A stretch of 64,000 nucleotides of DNA from Rhizomys pruinosus (Eukaryota; Chordata; Mammalia; Rodentia; Spalacidae): the NCBI GenBank assembly GCA_009823505.1, contig VZQC01005584.1, positions 233,188 through 297,187 of the forward strand, read 5' to 3'. Made by a program: the position numbers and the translations under genes. Positions 36,940-50,742 of the stretch are shown here, piece by piece. A model generated the notes under the pieces. It saw only the letters and a program-made list of their open reading frames with translations, had not been told where the DNA came from and made no database searches. The first letter of the stretch is position 1. Each line of letters opens with the position of its first letter.

Positions 36940-37104
36940 ATTTTTCTTTTCTTTCTTTTTTTTTGTGAGGTAAGTTTTGCTGTATAGCCTGACTGGACTA
37001 GCTCTCGTAAGTAGCCCAGGCAGGCCCTGGGCTTGCCTCTGCTCTCCTGCCTCTGCCTCTTGGCACTGTGATGATTATAGGTGGGGACCACCATAGCTGA
37101 CTGA
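36940..37104 (-). mobile_element. Old B1 SINE
   Basis: Antisense, diverged: 'gtgaggtaagttttgctgtatagcc..ggggaccaccatagctgact'. Confidence 0.75.
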
Positions 37105-37394
37105 GAAACAATGTACTGGAATTTTGCAACTGTCAAGAGGATTTATGGGATTTTACTAAATTTGCATACTATGGACTCAATAACACTTCGTCAACCCTCA
37201 CAAAGATCTGTCCCTGTGTAATCACAGTACAGGGCACTAGGACAGGTGCTCATTTGAAAAAGCACTTCCAGAAGGGCCTGAGTCGATTTAGTTTTGAGAT
37301 CAAAAGACCAGAAAGTGGAAAGAAGCAAAGTTTCTGAAAATTTTAACTTTTCCCAGATAGTCAAAAAGAATTTCATTTGACGACATCTGACTTT

Positions 37395-37518
37395 TTGTTT
37401 CTGTTTTTTGAGAGCAGGTCTCCGAGTAGCCTCGTATGTCCTAGAACTAACTGGCTACACAGACTAGGTTGGCCTTCATCTCACAGAGAGATTTGCTTGA
37501 ATGTGGCACCTTGCCACA
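37395..37518 (-). mobile_element. B1 SINE, truncated, with target duplication
   Basis: Flanked by ACATCTGACTTT at 37383-37394 and 37519-37530 (perfect 12 bp). Confidence 0.88.
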
Positions 37519-38202
37519 ACATCTGACTTTGAAAAATATAAAAGACCGTAGAACATGTGCAGACATGATGAATAGAGGAGAGGATCTTGGTAGCCAAAGG
37601 ATCCGGTCCCAAGATTAAATGTCACAGAACAGTGACCACAGTTGGCCATTTCCCCTCACAGACCGTATTGTAACGATTCTTTACTGGTAAAAATAGGAAG
37701 AATGTTCAATTATTCTCTAGACTGTGCTAAGGAAAAGCTGAATTTAGTAGAAACAAGTTCTTTGCAACTCAAATTGATTCCAAAGTTAAGCTCTCATTTC
37801 TACAAATTTGAATGAAATTATTTTTAAAATGCAATTTATATAAAAGATGTTCAAATTCTTGCCTATCTAAACTGAATCACATCGGAGTCCAAATCTGCAT
37901 TGATTGGTTAAATTAAGTGTTCTGTTTTGTTCTTAAAAGCTGGTGAGATTTAAAAGAAAAGAGTTTTTTCTAAGTACATGGAGCTACATGCTTAAAATAT
38001 TCATTTTCTTGGAGAAAATTTTATTCACATTTTTTGCATCCTTTTTTTTGGTTGAAATCTCATGTCCAGCACAACTAAAATCTACTGTGTTATGGTCATT
38101 TCTCTAGTAGCATCTAATTTAATAGAAATAATAATTATTTTAAATTGATTCCCAAGTTATCAGGGGAAAATTTGATAGGGGACCTTGTTGTATACCTAGT
38201 TT

Positions 38203-38535
38203 CTTAGTGACTTTTCTGTGGCTATGATAACAGACTAGGACCAAGGCAACTTATAAAAGGAAGAGTTTATTGAGCTTAAGAGTCCAGAAAGATAAGACTC
38301 CCTCATGGTGGGGAGGCAGCTGCAGAACGCCCAGAGTTCACATCTTCAAGCAGGCTCAGGGGAAACGGAGAGTCAAGTACTGGAGATGGAACTTGGCTAT
38401 GAGCTGTCAAAGCCCGCCCCCTTTGACATGGTTCCCCCAGTAAGGCTACACCTCCTCACCTCCACAAATAGCCCCACCAAATGGCCAAGTGCTCAAACAC
38501 TTGGAGCCTGTGGAGGACACCTCATTCAGACCCCC
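38203..38535 (+). mobile_element. Interspersed repeat, family not assigned
   Basis: 'gacttttctgtggctatgataacagac..caacttataaaaggaagagtttattgagct' resembles 54386-54500, and its right part resembles 52200-52340. A dispersed mammalian repeat (LTR or similar). Confidence 0.6.
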
Positions 38536-38947
38536 CATTCCATTCCCTGGCCCTCAGAGGCTCATGCCGTACAATGTAAAATGCGTTCAGTCCGACCTTA
38601 AAAGTTCCCAAGGTCTTTAGCAGTCTCAACACTATTAAAAAGTACAGAGTCCAGAATTCTCTGTAATCCCATATAAAATGAAAAAGCAATGATGTACTAC
38701 CAACATATAAAGGCAAAGAATGCACATTCCCATTCCGAAAGGAAGGAATGGGGGAGGACTGGGGGCACGCTGAGGAAACGCCAGCAGGGCAAACCCCAAA
38801 TCCTGTAGTTTCATGTCCGAATTCTGGGACTTTACTTCAGGATGCACATAAAGGTAGAAGAACAGAACTGTCTCCACAAAGTTAACTTCTGACCCCCCAC
38901 ACATGCACCCTCCCCACCACACATGTCACATACACACACAGTAATGG

Positions 38948-39036
38948 AGGCCAGCAAGATGTCTCATCAATAAATGTGGTTGCTTCCATTTCTGAGAACC
39001 TGAGTTCAGTCCCCAGAACCCACAGGGTGAAAAGAA
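38948..39036 (+). mobile_element. B2/B3 SINE fragment
   Basis: 'ggccagcaagatgtctcatcaataaatg..gagttcagtccccagaacccacagg'. Confidence 0.7.
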
Positions 39037-39044
39037 AACATGTT

Positions 39045-39180
39045 AGCAAAACTCGATCACCACTTGTAGAAGAATGAAATTAAACCCCTACCTCTCACCC
39101 TGTACAAAAGTCAACTCCAGGTGGATCAAAGACCTCAACGTGAAACCCCAAACTCTGAAGACCTTGGCTTGAGCACTGGG
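39045..39180 (+). mobile_element. Short L1 ORF2 fragment
   Basis: Translates as '[20 protein letters not shown]' then '[12 protein letters not shown]', the segment of L1 ORF2p upstream of the thumb region. Both flanks are unrelated, so this is a small relic. Confidence 0.7.
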
Positions 39181-40354
39181 GGCTGAAATTCTCAGGACGC
39201 GAGCCCGTGCCCCTTGTTGAGTCTCAGGGACAGTGGCTGTGCTCTCCCCTGCCAAAGCTGAAAAACCTTCCTCAGATCAAAATTTTAGCTGAGGCTTGGG
39301 TACATCAAATGGGGAATTCTTTGAGTTCCTTTTACATTATAAGTGTTAAGGATAGTGATGCATGCTAACCTAACCGTACCAGTAAAGAACTAATATTTTT
39401 GTAATGCTAAAATAATCCACACGATTTGCATAGGCAGTTCATATAATAACATCTCTCTATCCATCACTTGTCCTGTATTTCACATGACAGGACCCCCTCA
39501 TATGTGAACAGTCTCCCCAGCATGATAAAGCTGACAGTTTCCTATATTTAGAAATGTAAAACTTGATGCATATTATCCTGTCTGTAGCCCTGCACTAAAC
39601 TAAAATTTCAGCTATGGACAAATTAATGCTCTATTTATCAGGAATTATCATAAAATTTCAGTTTTAGTACCCATAGTAGTGAACTATTGTGTGACTAAAA
39701 TATTCTGTTGCTTGAGCAGCTCTGTCAAATCCTTGGCTGTCACCTCCTGTCTGACAAAAACCAAAACTGTCCACTGAAATGGGACAGTTGTACCTATTGC
39801 TACATTTATGTCTTTTCATTTTGTCCATGAATGAAGACATTTACTTATTTTGCTGCCTTCCAAATACAATCCACAGAGAACGTATCTAGTTGGGAAAAAT
39901 GCTTTTCTTTCCTGGAGGTTCTCTGGAAAAAGAGAATTCAAACAGTTATCTATTCTACATGCTCTGAGCCACTTGTTTGAACACCCTCCTGCCCAGAGCA
40001 CAGCAAACCTTCACAGCACCATTGTTCCTGGGACTGAGCACAGCTCTTAGCGATTCACACACGTCCTCTGACTACAGAGCAAAGAAACGCATGTCTAAAA
40101 GAGGTAAAATTGCTTTTACTCACCTTTAGACAGTACTTGATTCATTGTCTCTTCTTTCTACCTTCTTACAAAGATGAGAACTATCCTTTTTCATGTGTCC
40201 ACTTAGTGCCCTTTTAGTGAAAAGTCAGAACAATCATTTTACTTGTAACTTTGAAGCATGATGGTTGTTGACTGTTCTGAGATAAAAATCTCAAGAGACT
40301 GATGACAGCACATCCTTCCACAGAGCCAAAATATTTTTAGTTCCCAAACTTTGG

Positions 40355-40379
40355 TATATATATATATATATATATATAT
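40355..40379 (+). repeat. (TA)n microsatellite
   Basis: About 12 TA units. Confidence 0.93.
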
Positions 40380-42084
40380 TCAGCAAGTAAAATTGTTAAC
40401 AAGCCTAATGATCTGAGTTTCACCCCCCTGGATCCCATGTTAGAAGGAGAGATTTTACCTTGTCATGCATACTTTTGGGGGGGGGGAATGTGCACACATG
40501 CACACACATACACACTAATAGTAACAAAATAAAACTCAACTATTGATCACTTCTAAATATGAGAATCCCTCATATTTGGGGGAAATCCATCTAAAAGCCC
40601 TGACACTTCCTTGTCTGCTGCAGTCCAGTGAGTGTCCCCCACTGTCAAGGCAGATCTGCCTAGCCCCCTGCCTCACCCACTCCCAGCTTGGCTTTCTAGG
40701 CACAGTAGCTGCTCTGCAGCCTCGGGGGTGTATATGTGGCTTCTTGGCTCTGTTACCTGTCGCTCTCTCTTCCTTCTCCCCGGTCTTCTTGTCTGCCAGG
40801 CTCCTGTCTGCCTGGCCCGCCATGTGTTCCCTTCAGCTGTCTTGCTGAAGAGGCAGTTTCTACAAGGGGAAATGTTCTGTAAATATCAACTTTAGTGAAG
40901 GTTTCTTTCACCAGAATCTGGCCTGTGAGCATACATGGGGGGAGGGAGGTTTCACAGCTTGGTATATTGAAAATATTTGGTTCAGTCATAAATCAAATCA
41001 AGGAAGTGATTCTGGCATCTTCTCTGAGTTTCCCTGTAAGAGGATTTCTCTTCTCCTAAAAGCAGAACTTGGGATTTAGGAAGAAACACCAAGTATATTT
41101 ATTTCATCACAAATAAGCTCTTGATCTTCTTATTCTTTCTTTAAAACATATGTGAAGGGAATTTCTGAAATGATTCTGAAGATAGATGGGCTGAATGCAT
41201 TTTTATTCTTAAAATGGCTTATATTCTTCTTCAAATGCATATAATCTGCCAGATTATCACTTTGAAAAGAATATATACAAAAATGCATTATAGATATGCT
41301 TCACATTTAGGAAAACCATTCCAATTTAGCATCTTTGTCATCCACTTAATAGATAAATGACTGACTCAATTGCAATATTAGACCTTCCATAGTTTTAAAA
41401 TTTCTAATTATCCAATAGCAAAAGTCTTTTTCATATTATTTTGCTGAGAATTTTAAAAAGTGGACTGTTCATGTGTTTCTGTTAAGGATTCCAAGTCAGG
41501 CAGCCTTCCAAAGCTAGATTTAGAATCTTGAATAACATACAACTTCACATTTTTCGAAGTGTGTAATCCAGGCATTCTGAATACTCTCTGGCCAAGTCCT
41601 TGGAAACTGCCCATGGTCTTTCTAAACATAGACTGGAAATTGCTTTGTTGAAGCTAAAACCAAATGTCAGCTAAGGTCTGATGCTGCAGATCACAATTAG
41701 AACCCTACTGACTTGCCCTCCTGTTAAGGAGCTCACCTTCAAAAGATAATTATCAGTTTATCGTGTTTGATTCATTAATTGAAATTCTTTTTAAGAGTGT
41801 CAAGGCATTTCAGGAGGATTGGCTAAGCCTAGGAAAGATAACACAAATAAACTCTCAACAAATTTTTTATTTATTTAGCCCTAGATGCAGGCAGGACTTA
41901 ATGGAAGCCAAGTGCTATATGGAGTAAAAGAATATAATATATTTTGTCCATAGTTTATTCTTTGGATTCCTTCTGGATGAGAAGTGGAAGTAGGGCTCGG
42001 TTGCCAGGGACATTGGTATTAGATATAGTTCCACAGGTTTACAAAGAAAAGCTCTGTCTATGCAAAAGCTATCAGTCTTGCTGT

Positions 42085-42500
42085 TTTCCCTGGGCTACAG
42101 AAACAAATAACCACAAACTTGAGTGGTTTAAAGCAACATGAATTCACTCCCACAGTTCTGGAGGCCCCAAGTCTCAAGTCTTTCAATAGTCTTCCTTAGG
42201 GCTAGACTTTGGAGGGCACGGTTCCATGAGTCTCCTGGAGTCTGGAGATTGCTGGCAATCCTTGTGTTCTGTGGGTTATAATTGGCAACTCCTTTGACCT
42301 TTGTCCTTGTCTTGGGAGTTCTTCCTGGTCTCAATCTTCCCTTGTAAGTCTCCTCCCATTACCCTACCAATGCGGGATTTCAGATTCGTCCTACTCCAGT
42401 GTAACCCGATTTTATCTAACTATATTTATGAAGACCCTTTTGAAATAAGGTTGCAATATTAGGTCCCACAGAGAGGAGGTCAAGATATCCTTTTGAAGCG
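42085..42500 (+). mobile_element. Ancient interspersed repeat, family not assigned
   Basis: 'aaataaccacaaacttgagtgg', 'ccacagttctggaggcccc', 'ctggcaatccttgtgttc', 'gaagacccttttgaaataagg': a widely dispersed mammalian repeat pattern seen also in non-rodents. Confidence 0.6.
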
Positions 42501-43210
42501 AGAAGACCCACAACCCTGGGCTTACTTCTCCTTTCCCAGAGAACCTAGACCGACGATTGCTGCCCTTCACTTTAAAAGAATGTGACAGCCTTAATATTTG
42601 CTAACTCGAGCAAAAACAACACAACCAAAAGTTCTCCTTGTCACCGAAGTTTAAGGTGACAGGCAGGCAGAAAAGGTCACTGAAATTATCATGTACCTTT
42701 TTTAAAATTTCTCCTGAAGTTCTGTCCCTTCTTCTCTACAGTAAGCCCCACTGTGTCTGGTCATGTCCTGTGAAAGCAGACCATGAAGTGGGCCTCTAAT
42801 GAAAGCTTTTGTGTGACTGAAGGAGTGCTCTTAGCAGTACATGAATGAGCAATAGAGACGGGGCCAGAGAAGAAACTGGGGCCTAGTTTCAGGCTGGTTC
42901 AAGGGAAATGGCAGATGATCATTAGTATAACCCAAAGATAAGATATTAAAAAGTATAGTTGTAGTTAGAATGAAAGGAAAAGGATATAGTCAATTCTTGG
43001 GCTGTGGGCAAGTCATGGGTCATCTTTCGGTGGGCTGATGGTGATGCTGCTTTACTGGGTCACTTCTCTTCTGAACCCATCACACTGAGACGTTACCAAT
43101 ACTCCCTTTCAAGCTCAGAAATGTCCTGGCTTAGTGGATTTATTGTATGGTCACATTATTTTTGACTCTTGTGTTCTGTTTAAAAACAAGGAAGTTAAAA
43201 TAAATGATAA

Positions 43211-43942
<732 letters not shown>

Positions 43943-44451
43943 ATATATAAGTGACACAGCCATTCATTTTACCATATGTCAGATTCGAGAATATAGCAAG
44001 AAAGCATACTGGACAAAACAGTTTACAGCTGTACAAGTTTAGCAGATCTTGGGCTCATTCTATAGAAAACAATACAGAATCTATATGAAAGGGAAAGTTT
44101 TACATGCAATAATCTTGTCTAAATATTTAATAAGCATTTAAAATTTAGGAAAACTGCAATGTGTACTGAAGAAAATTTTAGAAATATAAAATGATAAAGT
44201 CTCAAATTTTCATTTTTAATTCAATTCAATATGAGAAAATTCTTAGGCATGAGTAAGAAAATTAAAGACTTGAAAGAAAGTTTATTTGTTCATCCATTCT
44301 TCTCAAATATCACAGAAATCTAAATTTTAAATAAATCCCAATTCTAAAAAAATAATTTTAGGTATAATTCCATTTAGCTCATGTCTAGGATGAATATTAT
44401 ACAAAAGAACTTTTAAGAATTTACTTGAATTATTTCTATATTTCTATACTT

Positions 44452-44597
44452 ACTTATTTTGAGACAGGGTCTCCCTAAAGCCCGAGTTGGCCTGGAATTC
44501 ACTCTGTAGACCAGGATGGCCTTGATCTCACAGAGATCCACTTGATTCTTCCTTCTGATTGCTGGAATTAAAGTCATGCACAACCATAACTGAACAT
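44452..44597 (-). mobile_element. B1 SINE
   Basis: Antisense 'gagacagggtctccctaaagcccg..gcacaaccataactgaac', moderately diverged. Confidence 0.87.
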
Positions 44598-44763
44598 GCC
44601 AAAAAAATGATAGGTAGATAAGATGATTTTCTGTGTAGTGTATGGTATTTAATAAAATTTAGTGGTTTTTAAGGAAATCCCATTAAAGAAGAAATGGAAT
44701 GTGTTTCTTGGTTCAGCAGCCAATGTTTTCAATTACAAATAAATATCATGAATTTCTTATTTG

Positions 44764-44811
44764 TCCATCCATCCACTTCCCCACCCATCCACATATCATC
44801 CATCCATCCAA
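44764..44811 (+). repeat. Short (CATC)n repeat
   Basis: 'ccatccatccacttccccacccatcc..atccatccatcc', a small relative of the tetranucleotide array at 27077. Confidence 0.85.
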
Positions 44812-45700
44812 TCTTTAACAGTATACATTATAATAGGATGTATATAGGATAAGTGAGGGGAAGGAAGTTAAGAAATATTTTCTGGCAGAATCTATGTTAA
44901 ATGCACATTCTGTTTTATTTTCTCAGTGATAGCAACAGAACATTACTGTGCCCTATGATAAATGTAAAGAATATCAGGGAGGCAGATCTACTACCCTAAG
45001 ATGTGCAGGAAATGAACTTTGATAATATTTACATCAAGCATGTCAATGCTGCAACATAACAAAATTTTCTTTACTCCAACTAAAGGACAGAACTAGAAAT
45101 TGATGGTCCTACAAGCCAAAGAGAGAAGCTTTTCAAACAATTCAAATGAAATGAAATCAGGGGCAGTGACTGCACGGTGACAATTGTGCTGACAGCCAAG
45201 CTCACTGTATTCAGAAGACTCTACTGCTTCTTTTTCATCTTTTCTTCTTTAGAAGAAAGATGGAAAACCTTCAGAAGGATGTGCAAAACCTATCATCTGT
45301 GCTTTCCTGTTCTTATCAACATCTGTTTCCTTCTAGTTTCCATCTCCTTTTATTCAGTCATCAGTGAACAGTGGTTGCTTTAAGAAGATGATGAGCTTGG
45401 TGTTAGAAGGGTCATCAATTACACCCAGCCATGAGAGTCCCTGCCAGATATGAATTCCTCAACTGAAGGCAGGAATCACAGAAGCCAGGGATTGCAGACA
45501 AACAATTCTGTCCCTCCTTCTGTTTATGTGCAAAACTTCCAACTCACACACATGAAATGTGAGGCTGGAAATGAGTATTTTTCAAATAGTAGAGACTATT
45601 AAAAGCCCAAATCTGCCTTCCTAGTAACACCCAGAAGCTCAGGGGAATAGAAGTTATCTATCATTTGATGAAGGGCCTTGTCGTAATATATGGTCCATTT

Positions 45701-45952
45701 GTTTTTTTTTAATTTTTATTTGATAAAATGTTTTATTTATTATTTTTTATTTTATGTGTATAAGCATATTGCCTGCAGGTATGTTAGTGCACCCATGTCA
45801 TGCAATGCACACAGAGGTCAGAAGAGATTGTCACTCCCTGAGCCTGGAGTTATAAATGGTTCTTAGCCACCATGTGGGTTCTGGGACTCAAAACTGGGTC
45901 CTCTGCAAGAGCAGTCAGTGCTCTTAACTACTGAGCCATCTCAACAGCCCAC
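45701..45952 (-). mobile_element. B2/B3 SINE with target duplication
   Basis: Flanked by ATGGTCCATTT (45690-45700) and ATGGTCCATGT (45953-45963). Confidence 0.9.
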
Positions 45953-46497
45953 ATGGTCCATGTGTGAATGGCTTCTTATGTCTAGTGAGAATGATGGTCC
46001 ACCTTAGGAATTTGGCATCTCATGTCCAGTGAGGATGTCAGATGTATATCTTAGGAGCTAGGGTAATGGAATAAATGTAAATAGACAATTTAAAAAGTCC
46101 TTTAAGTTTCTGAAGTATTTAAACAAATAGTATTTATTGAACAATGAAAAATCTGTCCCTGAGCAGTATATATTCTTGACCTCCATCCACAGAGAGGTAG
46201 AATCTTCAGTTGAGCCCCTGGGTTCCTTCCTGTCCTCATGGCTTGGTCATTCTTTTTTTTAATATTTTTACTGAAGTTTTGTGGATTTCATACATCACTT
46301 CTCAGTCCAATCCAGACTCATTTCCCCTCAATGCCCCCCACCTCTCCCGAGTCCATGCACTCTGCCATACTTGTCCTATGTCCTCTTCTGAGACTTTTCA
46401 AAGTTTTTCAAAGCAGAGAATTTTTTTGGAGAACTTTACTGCTTCAGTTGGTTCCCTGTCCCAGTTTTTTTTTTTTTTTTTGTGTGTGTGTGTGTAT

Positions 46498-46540
<43 letters not shown>

Positions 46541-46840
46541 ACCTATACTAAAATCATGTCATCTGAAAATAAACTGTATGTTATTTCCAAATCATATTTT
46601 GGGATTCACATTTTTCCCTTTTAATTTTATATTACTCTAAAATATGCATACATACACTCCACCCATATATCAAAATTACAAAGTCTGAAAATAAGTGGTA
46701 GGTTAATTCTAGAGCCCATTAAGAGATTCACATTATAAGAGCACAGTTGCTTTCAGATAAAGAGAAATATAACATTAATGTTATTCAGTTTGCCTTACGA
46801 GTAGGTACTTGGTGCTAGATCCACAGATGATGGATACCAT

Positions 46841-47342
46841 TCATTGTTTGTTTTTCTGGGACTGCATTACTTTACTTAGAATAGTATCTTCTAGTTCTAT
46901 CCATTTACCTGAAAAGTTCATGATGTCATCTTTCTTTACCTCTGCATACAATTCCATTGTGTAGATGTACCACATTTTCTTTATCCACTCATCAGTTGAG
47001 GGGCACTTGGGTTGGTTCCAGCTCTTCACCATTGGGAAGAGAGCAGTAATAAACATGGATATGCATGTATCTCTGTGGTAGGATGAGTCTTGTGGGTATA
47101 TATCCAGGAGTGCTATGACTGGGTCAGGCAGTAGGCTCATTTTGAATATTTTAATAGTTCTCCACACTGCTTTCCATAGTGGTTGTATGAGTTTACATTC
47201 CCACCAGCAGTGGATGAGTGTTCCCCTTTCCCCACATCCCCTCCAGCATTTGATATCATTTGTTTTCTTGATCCTAGCCAGTCTTATTCGAGTAAGATGA
47301 TATCTAAAAGTGGTTTTATTTTGCATTTCCTTAATTATTAGC
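46841..47342 (-). pseudogene. L1 ORF2 C-terminal fragment
   Basis: A long open stretch encoding the end of L1 ORF2p: '[20 protein letters not shown]', a zinc-knuckle-like Cys/His cluster ([18 protein letters not shown]) and the characteristic '[23 protein letters not shown]' region (positions ~115-145 of the frame). It continues into 47602-47905 on the other side of a B2 insertion. It is part of the retrotransposon and not a host gene. Confidence 0.92.
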
Positions 47343-47355
47343 AATGTTGAACATT

Positions 47356-47601
47356 TTTTAATTTAATTTTTATTTTTGTATGTGTATGAATGTACTGTGT
47401 GCTTGTAGGTTTGTGCACCCGTGTCGTGTCGTGCAATGCCGCGGAGGTCAGAAGAGGGTCTCGGATTCCCCTGGAACTGGAGTTCTCCTGGAATTGGAGT
47501 TACAGATGGTTCTTAGCCGCCATGTGGGTGCTGGGGATTGAACCCGGGTCTGCTGCAAGAGTAGTTGGCGCTCTTAACCACTAGGCTATCTCTCCAGCCC
47601 C
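47356..47601 (-). mobile_element. B2-type SINE (internally duplicated subfamily), copy 3, in L1
   Basis: Inserted in L1 ORF2 and flanked by AATGTTGAACATT at 47343-47355 and 47602-47614 (perfect 13-bp duplication). The head (ggggctggagaga on the minus strand) is at the right end and the A-rich tail at the left. Contains the 17-18-bp internal duplication and a small 'gtcgt' duplication near 47424. Confidence 0.95.
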
Positions 47602-48691
47602 AATGTTGAACATTCTTAAAGATGTTTCTCAGCCATCTTTACTTCCTCATGTGTGAAGACTCTGTACAGCTCTTTACTCCATCTTTTGAGAGAGTTGTTG
47701 GTTTTCTTCTTTGTTTTTTGAGTAGTTTACATATTGTGGAAGTTAATGCTCTGTCAGATCTATCTGTGGTGAAGGTTTCCTTCCACTCTGTGGGTTTTCT
47801 CTTCACTTCCCTGAATGTTTCTTTTGTCATACAGAAGATTTTGAGTTTAATCAGGTTCCACTTGTCAATTGTCAACATTGTTTCCTGTGCAGCTTTTGTC
47901 TGATTTAGAAAGTCTCTGGTATGAATCCAACTTGGTCATGATGGATGATCTTTTTGATGTGGGTCTGTATGTGATTTGCAAGTATTTTTTTGAGAGTTTT
48001 TACATCTACATTCATTAATGAGATAGGTCTATAGTTTTCTTTTTTGGTTGTGTCTTTGCCTGGTTTTGGTATTAGAGTGATGCTGGCTTCAAAGAAGGAA
48101 TTCAGGAAATTTCCCTATGTATTCTTCTGAACAGTTTGAGTAATAATGTTTATGTTTATCTTTAAATATTTTGCAGAATTCTGCTGTGAAACCATCTGGG
48201 CCTGGGCTTTTCTTAGTTGGGAGGTTTTTTTTTTTTAACTATATTTTCAACTTCTTAAATACTATGGGTCTGTTTAAGCTGTCAATCTTTTCATGGTTAA
48301 GCTTTGTTGATTTCCAAGATTTCAGATACTCATCCGTTTCTCTTAGGTTTTCAAATTTAGTACAGTATAGGTTTTTGAAATATTCCCACGTGATTGTCTG
48401 GATCTTTTCATTGTCTGTTGTGATATTTCCCTTTTCACCATGAATTCTATTGATTTAGAGTTGCTCTTTCTTTCTTTGGTTTAACTGAACTAGAGGTCTA
48501 TCTATCTTGTTAATCCTTTCAAATAACCAAATTTTACATTCATTGACTCTTTTTATTGTGTTCTTTGTTTCATTGATTTCTGCTCTGATTTTTGTTATTT
48601 CTTACTGTCTGTTATGTTTGGAGTTCATTTGTTGTTGGCTCTCAAGTGTTTTTAGCTATAGTGTTAGATCATTTATTTGTGCTCTTTCTGT

Positions 48692-48949
48692 CTTTTATTT
48701 TGATTTTTTTTATTAATTTTATTTATTTCTGAATGTGTATGAATGTACTGTCTGCATGCAAGTCTGTGCACCCGTGTCGTGCAACGCCACGGAGTTCAGA
48801 AGAGGGTCTCGGATTCCCCTGGAACTGGAGTTCTCCTGGAATTGGAGCTTCAGACTGTTCTCAGCCGCCATGTGGGTTCTGGGGATCAAACCCGGGTCCT
48901 CTGTAAGAGCGGTCGGTGCTCTTAACCGCTAGGCCATCTCTCCAGCCCC
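48692..48949 (-). mobile_element. B2-type SINE (internally duplicated subfamily), copy 4, in L1
   Basis: Inserted in L1 ORF2; target duplication CTCTTTCTGT at 48682-48691 and 48950-48959. Complete head, RNA polymerase III B-box-like region, internal duplication and A-rich tail (T-rich on this strand). Confidence 0.93.
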
Positions 48950-49073
48950 CTCTTTCTGTTTTTTAATGTAGGCATCCAGGGCTATAAACTTCCCTCTTAG
49001 GACTGTGTTTAAAATGTCCTTTAAGTTTTGTTGTGTTGTACTGTCATTGTCGTTTAGTTCCAGGAATGCTTTT

Positions 49074-49239
49074 TTTTTTTTTTTTTGTCTTTTTGAGACA
49101 GGGTCTCCCTTGTAGCCCCAGCTGTCCTCGGAATTTGGGCTTTGTAGACCAGGCTGCCCTTGAACTCCCACAAAGATCTGCCTGCTTCTACCCTCCCAAG
49201 TGCTAGGATTAAAGGTGTGGTGCACCCAACGCCTGGCTA
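49074..49239 (-). mobile_element. B1 SINE in L1
   Basis: Antisense B1 with a 3' A tail (T run at 49071-49088) and the usual 'gagacagggtctcc...cctgg' body. Flanked by GAATGCTTT at 49064-49072 and 49240-49248. Confidence 0.9.
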
Positions 49240-50742
49240 GAATGCTTTCTATTTCTTCTTTGACCATTCATTTTTCAGGAGTATGTTGTTTTAGTTTCTC
49301 ATGTGTTGTTATAGATAGTAGGGATTATCCTGGTGTTGATATTGAGTTTTATTGCACTGTGGTCTGATAGAATGCATGAAATTATTTCAATCCTTTTGCA
49401 TTAGTTGAGTTTTTTTGAGGTTTTTTTTTTTTTTTTTTTTTTTTCTGTGTCCCAGTATGTGGTCAATTTTAGAGACTGTTCTGTGGAGTGCTGAATAGAA
49501 AGTATATTCTCTGGTGTTTGGGTGGAATATTCAGTAGATATCTGTGAGGTCCGTTTGGAGTAATGTATTGTTCAGTTCAGATGTCTCTCTGTTTATTCTT
49601 TGTCCAGCTGATCTATCTAAAGAGCTCAGTGGGGATACTGAAGTTCCCCGCTATTAGTGTGCTGGGATTAATCTGTGCCTTAAGGAATTGTTTATAAAGT
49701 TTGTTGCATCAGGGTTTGGTGCATATATATTTATGATTGTGAAATCCTCATGGTTAACTGTTCCTTTGATAATGAGGTAATAATGGCCCTCTTTGTTTCT
49801 TCTGATTAGTTTTACTTTGAGTTCTACTTTGTCTGATGTTAAAATAACAACTTCTGCTTCCTTTTTGGTACCATTTGCTTGGAATATTTTTTCCATCCTT
49901 TCACTTTAAGTTTGTGCCTGTCCTCGAGGGTGAGATGGGTTTCTTGTAGACAGCATATACATGGATTTTTTTTCCTAATCCATTCTCCAAGTTTATGTCT
50001 TTTGATTAGGGAATATAGACCATTAATATTTAAGGTTATTGTTGAGAGACAGATGTATGTTGCTTCCTTTCACCTTATTTTCTGTTTGCATTATTGGTAT
50101 AGGATTGTATTTCTACAGTTATATTTTTAGTAATTTCTCTCTCTAGGTGCTTGGGAATAAGTGCTCCTTTTTTCTGTCCTTCGAATTGCTTCAAGTATTT
50201 TCTGAAGGGTTGGCTTTTTGGATATGTATTCTTTCGTCTTGTTTATGTCATGAAGGCTCTTTCTTTCTCCTTCAACTATAATTGACATTTTTGCTAGGTA
50301 TAGTAATCTGGGTTGTCATCTGTAGTCATTTAGCACTGTATAGACATTTAGCACTGGGAATGCATTTGTCCATGTTTCTCTGGCTTTCATAGTTTGCACT
50401 GAAAAGTCAGCTATAATTCTGATGAGTTTCCCTCTTTATGTAACTTGTTGTTTTTTTCTTGTGGCTTTCAGCAGCTTGTCTTTGTTTTGGGAATCTAGCA
50501 TTTTAACTATGATATGGCATGGGTGATTTCTGATCTTATCTATTTGGTGTTCTATGTGCTTATTGTATTTGTATGGGTTTGGCTTTTTTCAATTTGGGGA
50601 AATTTTCCTCCATTATTCTGTTGAAGATCTGATCCATACCATTGTCTTGGTAGTCATCTCTTTCTTCTATCCTTATCATGTGGATGTTTGGTCTTTTCAT
50701 AGTGTCCCACATTTCCTTATTTTTCCACTTTAGTGTTTTTTT

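Larger units (their letters stand above)
43943..46238 (+). other. Intergenic, downstream of zinc-finger pseudogene
   Basis: 43943-44450 is AT-rich and may be the former 3' UTR of the zinc-finger parent. A B1, a (CATC)n and a B2/B3 follow. Nothing else recognised. Confidence 0.5.
47912..50090 (-). pseudogene. L1 ORF2 N-terminal part (endonuclease and start of RT), broken
   Basis: The reverse strand reads an endonuclease start with the 'LNINGL...KRHKLGEWIRKKNPCICCLQETH' pattern in broken frame (~50060-49950), then an open segment at 49654-49896 (MEKIFQANGTKKEAEVVILTSDK...IINIYAPN). Towards 47912 comes the reverse-transcriptase lead-in ([20 protein letters not shown], then [10 protein letters not shown]). 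A B2 (48692-48949) and a B1 (49074-49239) interrupt it. Frames are broken by stops. Confidence 0.8.

Noticed and set aside
46841..47344. 167-codon minus-strand ORF as a host gene
   Set aside because: The sequence is the L1 ORF2 C-terminus.
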